Notes under the pieces: generated by a model | Databases searched by the model: none | Told to the model about the DNA's origin: nothing | What the model saw: the letters and a program-made list of their open reading frames with translations, nothing else | Shown: one piece after another, positions 19,057-28,800 of the stretch | Position numbering within the stretch: the stretch's first letter is position 1 | Layout of the letters: each line of letters starts with the position of its first letter | Translations under genes and position numbers: made by a program | Source of the DNA: Oscillospiraceae bacterium | Lineage (GTDB): Bacteria > Bacillota > Clostridia > Oscillospirales > UBA929 | NCBI GenBank assembly: GCA_009777255.1 | Contig: WRMG01000005.1 | Location: 1 to 55,765, forward strand | Direction of reading: 5' to 3' | Length of the DNA: 55,765 nt

Positions 19057-20294
19057 ACGGCTTGGCCGGTAACAAATACGTTATCATCGGCAACTCGGCG
19101 GCGGGTATAGGCGCGGCAGAGGGCATACGGCAGGTTGACAAGCGCGGCGAAATCACCATTATCACCGACGAGCCGCACCATACATACTCCCGTCCGCTTA
19201 TCTCCTATCTTCTGCTTGGCAAGGCAGACGAGGAGAAGATGAAATACCGCCCCGCCCGTTTTTACGCGGACAACGGATGTACGCTGATAAACGCCAGAGC
19301 GTCGCAAATCGACGCCGAAGCAAAACAGCTGGTTTTATCGGACGGACGCCGCGTGCCATATGATAAACTGCTGGTCGCGGCCGGCTCCCGCGCGTTTGTT
19401 CCGCCGTTCAAGGGTCTTGATACGGTTAAAGAAAAGTTTACCTTTATGAGCTTAGACGACGCCCGGGGACTTGACGCGGCGCTAGCGCCGGATAAGCGCG
19501 TGCTGATCGTCGGCGCGGGGTTAATAGGGCTTAAATGCGCCGAGGGGATTTTGGACAGGGTATCGCATATCACTGTAATTGATTTGGCGCCCGGGATCCT
19601 GTCCAGTATCCTTGACGAGGGCGGCGCGAAGCCGGTTCAGAGGCATCTTGAGAACAAGGGCATAGAGTTCAGGCTCTCATGCGGCGTCGAAAGTTTTGAC
19701 GGCGATACCGCGCTGCTTGACAGCGGCGAAACCGTCGGGTTTGACATCCTTGTGCTGGCGGTGGGCGTGCGCCCGAACACATCGCTGCTGGAGGGGATAG
19801 CTGATATTGACCGCGGTATAATCGTAAACGGGAGGTCCGAAACAACCGCCCACGGCATATACGCCGCCGGCGACTGCACGCAAACCCTTGATATTTCAAG
19901 CGGTCAACCAAAAATCATGGCGCTGCTGCCCAACGCCTATATGCAGGGCGAGTGCGCCGGTATCAACATGGCCGGCGGAGAAAAGGAGTTTGGCAAGGCG
20001 ATCCCCATGAACGCCGTCGGCTTCTGCGGGCTGCACGTCATAACCGCGGGCAGCTATACGGGCGATGCTTACGCCGAGGACGGCGACGGCAGCTACAAGC
20101 GCCTGTTCTACAGCGATAACGCGCTTAACGGCTTTATATTAATAGGCAATATCGAAAAGGCGGGAATCTATACAAGCCTTATCAGGGAACGCACTCCGCT
20201 TGACACTATAGATTTCGCGCTGGTCTGTAAAAAACCCGGGCTTATGGCATTCACCAAGGAAGATAGACAGTCTAAACTGGGGGAGGCGAAATAA
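19053..20294 (+). CDS. FAD/NAD(P)-dependent oxidoreductase, probable glutamate synthase small-subunit partner
   Basis: YVIIGNSAAGIGAAEGIR, VLIVGAGLIGLKCAEG, GIYAAGDCTQ; TTG start overlapping the ferredoxin stop. Confidence 0.88.
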   Translation: MNGLAGNKYVIIGNSAAGIGAAEGIRQVDKRGEITIITDEPHHTYSRPLISYLLLGKADEEKMKYRPARFYADNGCTLINARASQIDAEAKQLVLSDGRRVPYDKLLVAAGSRAFVPPFKGLDTVKEKFTFMSLDDARGLDAALAPDKRVLIVGAGLIGLKCAEGILDRVSHITVIDLAPGILSSILDEGGAKPVQRHLENKGIEFRLSCGVESFDGDTALLDSGETVGFDILVLAVGVRPNTSLLEGIADIDRGIIVNGRSETTAHGIYAAGDCTQTLDISSGQPKIMALLPNAYMQGECAGINMAGGEKEFGKAIPMNAVGFCGLHVITAGSYTGDAYAEDGDGSYKRLFYSDNALNGFILIGNIEKAGIYTSLIRERTPLDTIDFALVCKKPGLMAFTKEDRQSKLGEAK

Positions 20295-20295
20295 A

Positions 20296-21012
20296 ATGGA
20301 TATATCGGCGCTTAAACTGGATTTCAAAGCGCTCAACGAACAGATCAACGCCGAGGACGGCGACGTCCGTATCAGCGATTGCTGCGGGCATAGGTTCATC
20401 GGCTGCGGCGCCAAGGGAAAGACAATCACAATAAACGGCACGCCGGGCAACGCTCTGGGCGCTTATATGGACGGCGCGGTCATCGAGGTTAACGGCAACG
20501 CTCAGGACGCCGTCGGCGACACGATGAACGACGGGGAAATTATAATCCGCGGCAGCGCGGGCGACGCGCTCGGTTACGCCATGCGCGGCGGAAGCATCTA
20601 TGTAAAAAACGACGCCGGTTACAGAACCGGCATACATATGAAGGAGTACAGGGATAAAAAGCCCGTGATCGTGATAGGCGGCAAAGCTGGCAGCTTTTTG
20701 GGAGAGTATCTGGCCGGCGGAATTATTATCGTACTCGGCATCGGCGCGGAGGACGTACCTGTCGGAAACTTTACGGGAACCGGTATGCACGGCGGGCGTA
20801 TCTTTGTCAGAACGGAAAACGAGCTTGAGAATCTGCCCGCGCAGGTGACGATAACGGTTGCCGATGAGGATGAAAAAATGGGGATCAAGGGGTATATCTC
20901 CCGCTTCGCCGGACTTTTCGGGGCTGACATCGATGCGCTCATGCGGGATAAATTCTATGTTCTCAAACCAAACGCGAAAAATCCATACAAGCAGCTGTAC
21001 ACCGTAAATTAA
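20296..21012 (+). CDS. Glutamate synthase GXGXG-domain subunit (GltB domain 3/GlxC-like)
   Basis: Repeated beta-helix motifs NALGAYMDGAVIEVNGNAQDAVGDTMNDGEIIIRGSAGDALGYAMRGGSIYV. Confidence 0.9.
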   Translation: MDISALKLDFKALNEQINAEDGDVRISDCCGHRFIGCGAKGKTITINGTPGNALGAYMDGAVIEVNGNAQDAVGDTMNDGEIIIRGSAGDALGYAMRGGSIYVKNDAGYRTGIHMKEYRDKKPVIVIGGKAGSFLGEYLAGGIIIVLGIGAEDVPVGNFTGTGMHGGRIFVRTENELENLPAQVTITVADEDEKMGIKGYISRFAGLFGADIDALMRDKFYVLKPNAKNPYKQLYTVN

Positions 21013-21028
21013 TGGAAGGAGCGCGGCT

Positions 21029-22843
21029 ATGTGCGGGATTATCGGTTACGTCGGGGAGGAAAACGCCGTCCCGATTATTGTAGAGGGGCTTAAAAAGCTG
21101 GAGTATCGGGGATACGACTCAGCGGGGGTCGCGGTCTGCGGCCAGAACGGCTTTTTCGACGTGATAAAACAAAAGGGCCGTCTGACGGCGCTGGAGGCGC
21201 GTCTTAGCGAAAACCCGATCGCCGGTAATATGGGGATAGGGCACACCAGGTGGGCCACGCACGGCGAGCCGTCCGATACAAATTCCCACCCGCATGTGGG
21301 AAGCCAAAATAAAATCGCCGTCGTCCACAACGGCATCATAGAGAATTACAGACAGTTAAAAGAGCGCTTGGAACAAAAAGGTATAGCGTTTGCCTCGCAG
21401 ACCGACAGCGAGGTCATAGCGCAGCTCGCGGAGTATTATTACTCCGGCGACCTGCTCGATACGGTCATTAAGGTGGCCAACGCTCTTGAAGGCTCCTACG
21501 CGCTGGGCATAATGTGCCTTGACGAGCCGGATATGCTTGTCGCCGTCAAGAAAGACAACCCGCTCATCATCGGCGTGTCCGGTCACGGGCAGTTCATCGC
21601 GTCCGACGTCCCCGCCGTGCTAAAGCACACCAACAAGGTCTGTTATCTTAACGATAAGGAAATCGCGGTGCTGACAAAAGGCGGCGCGCGATTTTTCAAC
21701 ATGGACAGGGAGCCGCTTAGCAAGACGCCGGAAACCGTCACATGGGATATAGACAGCGCCGAAAAGGGCGGCTTTGAGCATTTTATGCTCAAAGAGATTA
21801 TGGAACAGCCCAAAGTGCTGCGGGACACTATCCAATCGGTTCATAGCGGCGGCAATAAAGAGGTAATCGAAAGCCTTGAGGCCGCCCGTTTCGATAAGCT
21901 CGTCATCACGGCCTGCGGGTCGGCGTATAACGCCGGAGTTGTGGCAAAATATGTTTTTGAGCGGCTTTGCAGGCTCTCCGTCGAGGTGGAGCTTGCCAGC
22001 GAGTTCCGCTATAAGGACGCGATCATCAGTGATAAAACGCTTGTCATTCTGGTCAGCCAGTCGGGAGAAACCGCCGATACCATCGCCGCCATGCGGGAGG
22101 CGAAGGCAAAGGGCGCCTTTACTCTGGGCATTGTCAACGTGGTGGGCAGCACCATCGCCAAGGAAGCGGAAGTCTGCCTGTTCACGGCGGCGGGACCGGA
22201 AATCGCCGTGGCGACGACAAAAGTATTCTCGGCCCAGCTTGTGCTGCTGTATATACTGGCGGTCCGGTTCGCCGCCGCGCTGGGCAAGATGACGGAAGAG
22301 GCGGAACGCGGGCTGTCGGCGGAGATCGCCGCTCTGCCCGGCAAGGCGGAGGAGATACTCTCCCGTATTGATTCGATCCAAAAATACGCCTCGACCTGCA
22401 TCGGCTATAAAAGCATTTTCTTCATCGGCAGAAATATCGACTACGCCATCGCGCTGGAGGGGTCGCTTAAACTCAAGGAAATATCCTATATCCACTCCGA
22501 GGCGTATGCCGGTGGCGAGCTGAAGCACGGCCCCATATCGCTGGTCGAGGAGGAGGACACGCTGGTCGTCGCGCTCTCAAACTGCGGGCGTCTGCGCGGC
22601 AAAATAATGAGCAACGTGGAGCAGGTGGTGAGCAGGGGCGCGAAAGTTTTGCTGATTGGTTCTTGCCAAGACGCCGGTCAAAGTGGTATAATCTCATATA
22701 TCGGCCTGCCGGAAGTGCCGGAGCTGTTTTCCCCGTCGCTGTCGGTGATTGTCATGCAGCTGTTCAGCTACTATGTGGCCGCCAACAAGGGGCTTGATAT
22801 AGATAAACCCCGGAACTTAGCCAAAAGCGTTACCGTAGAATAG
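21029..22843 (+). CDS. glmS: Glutamine--fructose-6-phosphate aminotransferase (isomerizing)
   Basis: MCGIIGYVG, LEYRGYDSAGVAV, GIGHTRWATHG, VSQSGETADT; C-terminal DKPRNLAKSVTVE. Confidence 0.97.
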   Translation: MCGIIGYVGEENAVPIIVEGLKKLEYRGYDSAGVAVCGQNGFFDVIKQKGRLTALEARLSENPIAGNMGIGHTRWATHGEPSDTNSHPHVGSQNKIAVVHNGIIENYRQLKERLEQKGIAFASQTDSEVIAQLAEYYYSGDLLDTVIKVANALEGSYALGIMCLDEPDMLVAVKKDNPLIIGVSGHGQFIASDVPAVLKHTNKVCYLNDKEIAVLTKGGARFFNMDREPLSKTPETVTWDIDSAEKGGFEHFMLKEIMEQPKVLRDTIQSVHSGGNKEVIESLEAARFDKLVITACGSAYNAGVVAKYVFERLCRLSVEVELASEFRYKDAIISDKTLVILVSQSGETADTIAAMREAKAKGAFTLGIVNVVGSTIAKEAEVCLFTAAGPEIAVATTKVFSAQLVLLYILAVRFAAALGKMTEEAERGLSAEIAALPGKAEEILSRIDSIQKYASTCIGYKSIFFIGRNIDYAIALEGSLKLKEISYIHSEAYAGGELKHGPISLVEEEDTLVVALSNCGRLRGKIMSNVEQVVSRGAKVLLIGSCQDAGQSGIISYIGLPEVPELFSPSLSVIVMQLFSYYVAANKGLDIDKPRNLAKSVTVE

Positions 22844-22854
22844 GAGGGAGCGGC

Positions 22855-24171
22855 ATGAACGCCACCGCGGGCGAGGTATTGGAATTTGTAAAGGAGAACG
22901 ACGTTAAGTTTATCCGGCTCGGGTTTTGCGACCTGTTCGGGCTTCAAAAGAATATTTCCATCCCGTCGGACGATTTGGAATCCGCGTTTGAGGACGGGGT
23001 GTACTTTGACGCCCACTCTATCCGCGGCTTCCGTGACGTGACCGAGTCCGATCTGCTGCTGTTCCCCGATCCCGCGACGCTTACGGTTCTGCCGTGGCGC
23101 CCGGGACCGGGCAGGGTCGCGCGTTTTTACTGCGACATCAAAACGCCGGACAGGCGCGCGTTTATACTTGACAGCAGGTATATACTAAGGCTTGTAGTCA
23201 AGCGGTGCGCCGATATGGGCTTTGTTTGCAGAATCGGCGCTGACTGCGAGTTTTATCTGTTCAGGGCCGGCGAGGACGGCGAGCCGACGCGCGCAACCCT
23301 TGACAGGGGCGGTTATCTGGATATTTCGCCGTTGGACAGGGGCGAGGATATACGCAGGGAGATATGCCTGACTCTGGATGAAATGGGGCTGAAGCCCGAG
23401 CTTTCGCGCCATGAGAAGGGCCCCGGGCAGAACGAGATCGACTTTAAGTTCTCCGACGCGCTCTCCTGCGCCGACAACCTCCTGACCTTCAAGTCGGTCG
23501 TCAAGGCGATCGCCGCGCGCAACGGGCTGTTCGCGTCGTTTATGCCCAAGCCCATACCAAACGCGCCCGGCAGCGGGCTGCACTTAAACATCTCGCTTGC
23601 GAAAAACGGGCGCAATGTTTTTAAGAGCGACGGCGAACATTCGGCGGCGGCGGAGAGCTTTATCGCGGGGATACTTCAAAGAACGCCTGAAATATCACTG
23701 TTTCTCAATCCCATCGCCAATTCATACGAGCGCTTCGGCGCTTATGAGGCGCCGAAATATGTGTCATGGTCGCATCAGAACCGCTCGCAGCTTATACGGA
23801 TCCCCGCGGCGACCGGCGAAAAGGTCAGGATGGAGCTGCGTTCGCCCGACCCGTCTGTTAACCCCTATCTCGCGTTCGCGCTGATACTCGCGGCTGGGCT
23901 TGAGGGGATCGAAAAGGGCCGGCCCCTGCCGCCCGCCGTTGACGCGGACCTATACACCGCGGACGAAAGCGTGACCAAAACACTTGCGCCGCTGCCGGAC
24001 AGCCTCGATACGTCGATCAGGCTTGCGGAAAACAGCGAGTTTGTCAAAGGAGTTACCGGCAAAGAGCTGCTTGGCAAATACCTTGCGATCAAAAAAGCCG
24101 AAGCCGCTGATTACGACGCCTCCGCAGACAAGGCGGCGTTTTGTGAGGAACGCTATTTCAGCAGTATATAG
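22855..24171 (+). CDS. glnA: Glutamine synthetase type I
   Basis: RLGFCDLFGLQKNISIP, DADSTR-like region, FMPKPIPNAPGSGLHLNISL, MELRSPDPSVNPYLAFALILAAGLEGI. Confidence 0.94.
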   Translation: MNATAGEVLEFVKENDVKFIRLGFCDLFGLQKNISIPSDDLESAFEDGVYFDAHSIRGFRDVTESDLLLFPDPATLTVLPWRPGPGRVARFYCDIKTPDRRAFILDSRYILRLVVKRCADMGFVCRIGADCEFYLFRAGEDGEPTRATLDRGGYLDISPLDRGEDIRREICLTLDEMGLKPELSRHEKGPGQNEIDFKFSDALSCADNLLTFKSVVKAIAARNGLFASFMPKPIPNAPGSGLHLNISLAKNGRNVFKSDGEHSAAAESFIAGILQRTPEISLFLNPIANSYERFGAYEAPKYVSWSHQNRSQLIRIPAATGEKVRMELRSPDPSVNPYLAFALILAAGLEGIEKGRPLPPAVDADLYTADESVTKTLAPLPDSLDTSIRLAENSEFVKGVTGKELLGKYLAIKKAEAADYDASADKAAFCEERYFSSI

Positions 24172-24204
24172 ACGCTGTAAACTGTAAGGAGAGGAGGCGA
24201 TGTG

Positions 24205-24774
24205 ATGGACAGCGTTCTAATCGTTTCCTGTTCCGGTAAAGGGACGGACTTCTTCTCCGAGCTGCTGAACTCGGCCGGCTTTCATCATATCGCCGTAACG
24301 CAATCCTGCGGCGAGGCGCGAAGGCTTTTACTCACCCGCGATTACGACCTGGTTGTCGTTAACGCCCCGCTGCGGGACGAATCGGGAGAAAATCTCTCGC
24401 GGCAGATAGCGTCCAGAGGAATTTCGCAAGCTATGCTGGTGGTAAAGAGCGAGCATTTCGAGGCGGTTTCCGCGGTTTGCGAGGACGACGGCGTTCTGAC
24501 GGTCGCCAAACCGGTAAACAGGGCGGTTTTCTGGTCCGCTTTGAAGCTGGCCGGGGCGTCGCAAAACAGACTGAGGCGCGTACAGGCCGAAAACGCGAAG
24601 CTGAAGCAGAAAATCGAGGATATACGGGTCGTTGACCGGGCTAAATGCCTTTTAATATCGCACATGAGCATGAGCGAAAACGACGCGCACAGGTTTATCG
24701 AGAAACAGGCGATGGACATGCGCTTGGGTAAAAAGGAAATAGCGGAAAGGATATTGAAAACATATGAAGCGTGA
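24205..24774 (+). CDS. ANTAR-domain RNA-binding antiterminator with degenerate receiver domain
   Basis: C-terminal helices AENAKLKQKIEDIRVVDRAKCLLISHMSMSENDAHRFIEKQAMDMRLGKKEIAERIL = ANTAR; receiver phospho-Asp position appears as Asn (DLVVVNAPLRDESG). Confidence 0.88.
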   Translation: MDSVLIVSCSGKGTDFFSELLNSAGFHHIAVTQSCGEARRLLLTRDYDLVVVNAPLRDESGENLSRQIASRGISQAMLVVKSEHFEAVSAVCEDDGVLTVAKPVNRAVFWSALKLAGASQNRLRRVQAENAKLKQKIEDIRVVDRAKCLLISHMSMSENDAHRFIEKQAMDMRLGKKEIAERILKTYEA

Positions 24775-24778
24775 GTTT

Positions 24779-24806
24779 AGTTACAAGTTACTGGTTACTG
24801 GTTACA
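24779..24806. repeat. Four 7-nt tandem units agttaca/agttact/ggttact/ggttaca
   Basis: Read directly between the ANTAR gene and carA. Confidence 0.8.
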
Positions 24807-24822
24807 AGCGGGGGTTGCGGTT

Positions 24823-25890
24823 ATGACGGCGTATCTGCTTTTAGAGGACGGCACTGTCTTTGAGGGGAGTTCTTTCGGCGCGCAGGGCAGCGTTACGGGA
24901 GAAATTGTATTCTCCACCGGCATGACCGGCTATTTGGAAACGCTGACCGATCCCAGCTATTACGGGCAAATCATTCTTCAAACCTTTCCGCTTATCGGCA
25001 ACTACGGCGTTATCCCCTCCGATTTCGAGAGCGGCGCCGTCGCGGCAAAAGCCTATATCGTAAAGCATCCGTGCCAAAACCCCTCCAACTTCCGAAGCGA
25101 GGGGGCTCTTGAGTCTTTCCTGAAGGAACGCGGCGTCGTCGGGCTTTACGGGATAGATACGCGCGCGCTTACTAAGCTAATACGCGAAAACGGCGTTATG
25201 AACGGGAAGATAACGCTCTCCCCGCCGACCGAAGCCGACCGCGCCGAAGTGCGGGCCCACCGTATCGGCGGCGCCGTCGCCGCGGTATCGTCAAAGCTCC
25301 CGTCCCCGCCGCTCAAGGGTTCGGACGCGGCGGCGCGCCGCCGCGTGGCGCTGATGGATTTCGGCGCGAAACGCGGCATCGCCGAGGCTCTGACTGCGCG
25401 CGGCTGCGAGGTGTGGGTGTTCCCGCACGACACCCCGGCTGGAGAGATCACGAAGATAAATCCCAGCGGCATTGTGCTTTCAAACGGGCCCGGCGACCCC
25501 GCAGACCCCGCGAATAACGGGATAGTCGAAACTCTCCGCGAGCTGAACCGGACCGGTATACCGATTTTCGGCATCTGCCTGGGGCATCAGCTTTTGGCGC
25601 TGGCAAACGGATATAAAACCAAAAAGCTCAAATTCGGACACAGGGGCGCCAACCAGCCTGTCAGGGACACGCGGACGGGACGCGTATATATCACCAGCCA
25701 AAACCACGGCTACACGGTCATCGCGGATAACGGCTCGTTCGTCAACGTTAACGACGGCACCTGCGAGGGTATGGATTACGGCGTGTCGTTTTCCGTGCAG
25801 TTTCATCCCGAGGCCCGGGGCGGGCCGCTCGACACGGCGTTTTTGTTTGAAATCTTTATGGAGAGGATGAACGCGTATGCCGCTGAATAA
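24823..25890 (+). CDS. carA: Carbamoyl-phosphate synthase small subunit
   Basis: LEDGTVFEGSSFGA, TGMTGYLETLTDPSYYGQI, GIDTRALT, GICLGHQLLALA, QFHPEARGGP. Confidence 0.96.
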   Translation: MTAYLLLEDGTVFEGSSFGAQGSVTGEIVFSTGMTGYLETLTDPSYYGQIILQTFPLIGNYGVIPSDFESGAVAAKAYIVKHPCQNPSNFRSEGALESFLKERGVVGLYGIDTRALTKLIRENGVMNGKITLSPPTEADRAEVRAHRIGGAVAAVSSKLPSPPLKGSDAAARRRVALMDFGAKRGIAEALTARGCEVWVFPHDTPAGEITKINPSGIVLSNGPGDPADPANNGIVETLRELNRTGIPIFGICLGHQLLALANGYKTKKLKFGHRGANQPVRDTRTGRVYITSQNHGYTVIADNGSFVNVNDGTCEGMDYGVSFSVQFHPEARGGPLDTAFLFEIFMERMNAYAAE

Positions 25891-28800
25891 GAACATCAAA
25901 AAAACTTTGGTCATCGGCTCCGGCCCGATCGTTATAGGGCAGGCGGCGGAGTTTGATTACGCGGGTACGCAGGCGTGCCGCGTTCTCCGTGAGGATAATA
26001 TCGAGATCGTGCTTGTCAACTCCAACCCCGCCACAATAATGACTGACGAAAACATCGCGGATAAAATATATATCGAGCCTCTGACACTGACGACGATCAA
26101 ACGCATAATCGAAAAAGAGCGCCCCGACAGTATCCTGTCCGGACTGGGAGGCCAGACGGGGCTGACGCGCTGTATGCAGCTTGCCAAAGAGGGCTTTTTA
26201 GAGAAAATGGGCGTACAGCTGCTGGGTTCCTCGCCGGCGACCATTGACAGAGCTGAGGACCGGCAGCTCTTTAAGGAAACCATGCTCGCCGCCGGACAGC
26301 CCTGCGTCCCGTCGGCAATAGCCACCGACGTCGGGGCTGCGGTCGAATTCGCGGAGAGTATCGGTTATCCGGTAATAGTGCGTCCGGCGTTCACCTTGGG
26401 CGGCGCCGGAGGCGGTATCGCCGGCGACGAGGCAAAGCTGCGCGAGATCGCGGCCGGCGGCATAAAGCTGTCGCCTATCAATCAGATACTCATCGAAAAA
26501 TCTATCGCCGGCTGGAAAGAGATCGAGTTTGAGGTGATGCGCGACGGCGCGGACAACGTGATAACCGTCTGCTCCATGGAAAATTTCGATCCGGTAGGCG
26601 TGCATACCGGCGACAGCATTGTCATAGCGCCCGCCGTCACGCTGGCCGACAAGGAATATCAAATGCTCAGGAAAGCGTCCTTGGATATAATCCGGGCGCT
26701 CGGCGTCGAGGGCGGCTGCAACGTCCAGCTCGCGCTGCACCCGCACAGCTTTGAATACGCCGTTATAGAGGTCAACCCGCGCGTGTCGCGCTCCTCGGCA
26801 CTGGCCAGCAAGGCTACGGGTTATCCGATCGCTAAAGTGGCTACTAAAATCGCCATCGGCTACACCCTGGACGAGATCACCAACGCCGTTACGGGAACCA
26901 CCTTCGCCGCCTTTGAACCGGCGCTTGACTATGTGGCGGTCAAATTCCCCAAGTGGCCGTTCGACAAATTCGTCTACGCCAACAGGGATCTGGGCACTCA
27001 AATGAAGGCGACCGGCGAGGTCATGGCGATAGCCGACACGTTTGAGGCGGCGCTGCTCAAAGCGGTGCGCGGCGCGGAGCTGGGGCTTGACAGCCTTGAC
27101 CTTCCCCGTCTGATGAGCAAAAGCGACGCCGAAATACGCGCGCTTCTTGATAACGTGACCGATGAGCGGCTGTTCGTGCTGTATGAGGCCGTCAAACGCG
27201 GCGTAAGCATTGACGAGCTTTATGATATAACAAAGGTTGACCGCTGGTTCCTGCACGGGCTTGCTAATATAGCAAAAGACAATCTGCCGTCCAAGCAGCT
27301 CGTATATAAGATGGTTGACACCTGCGGCGGCGAGTTCGAGGCGAAAACCCCCTACTTTTACTCCATACAAAACGGGACGGAGGACGAAGCCCTGCCGTTT
27401 ATCAAAAAAAGCGAAAAAAGCCGTATAGTCGTGCTGGGCAGCGGGCCGATCCGTATCGGCCAGGGTATTGAGTTCGACTACGCCTGCGTGCATTGCGTGT
27501 GGACGCTGAGGGAGCTTGGGTATGAGGTAATCGTCATAAATAACAACCCCGAAACGGTGTCAACGGATTTCGACACCGCCGACAGGCTGTACTTCGAGCC
27601 GCTGCATATCGGCGATGTGATGAGCGTTATAGAGAACGAAAAACCCATAGGCGTTATAGTGGCCTTCGGCGGCGGCACGGCGATCAAGCTGACGAAAACG
27701 CTGCGCGAGCGCGGCGTGAATATCATCGGCACCCCCGCGGACAGCATAGACATCTGCGAGGACAGGGGGCGTTTCGACGATTTGCTGGAACAGCTCCATA
27801 TCAAACGCCCCAAGGGTTACGGCGTGCTGACGGAAGCGGAGGCGCTCGGCGCCGCCGACAGGCTCGGCTATCCCGTGCTCATGCGCCCGTCTTACGTGCT
27901 GGGCGGACAGAATATGATTATCGCGTTCTCCGAAGCGGACATACGCGAGTATATGGAAATAATCCTGCGGCAGAAACAGGAAAACCCCGTGCTGATCGAC
28001 AAGTATCTGGAGGGCATGGAGATCGAGGTTGACGCTATCTGCGACGGCAGGGATGTCCTGATTCCCGGCGTAATGGAGCATATCGAGCGCACCGGCGTCC
28101 ACTCGGGCGACAGTATCGCCGTATATCCGGCTATAAATATCGACGACAATCTGACCGGAAAGATTTTTGACGTGACGCGAAAGCTCTGTATGGCGCTGAA
28201 TGTCAAAGGGCTGGTCAACATCCAGTACGTCCTGTATGAAAACGAACTGTATGTGATCGAGGTCAACCCCCGCGCGTCGCGTACCGTGCCGTATATCAGC
28301 AAGGTCACCGGCGTCTCCATGTGCGAGCTGGCCACAAGGATAAGCGTCGGCGAAACGCTGGAGGAGCTGGGATACACGTCAGGTGTAGCGCGCATACCGC
28401 CGTATACGGCGGTCAAGGTGCCGGTATTCTCTTTTGAAAAGCTGGTCGGTCTGGATACCCATTTAGGGCCCGAGATGAAATCCACGGGAGAGGTTCTGGG
28501 GCTCGGAAAAAACATCGAAGAGGCGCTTTACAAGGGGCTTGTCGCCGCGGGCTATACCATGCGCAAGAGCGGCGGGGTCCTCATTACTGTGCGCGACGGC
28601 GATAAAGCGGAAATCGCGGACGTCGCTAAAAAATTCGTCCGGCGCGGGTTTTCATTGTACGCGACCCGAGGCACCGCACGGTTTTTGGAGGGGAAGGGGT
28701 TCTCGGTCCAAACCGTGGAGAAAATCCATGACTGCGCCTTAAACAACACCGAAACGATGATGGAGAGCGGAAACATCAGCTATGTCGTCTGCACATCTGA

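Noticed and set aside
21620-22528. 302-aa minus-strand ORF opposite glmS
   Set aside because: Shadow frame of a conserved gene; no domain recognised
26198-27493. Long minus-strand ORF (431 aa) antisense to carB-dapF
   Set aside because: Lies wholly opposite a confidently identified enzyme and has low-complexity His/Arg/Gly-rich composition typical of GC-biased antisense frames
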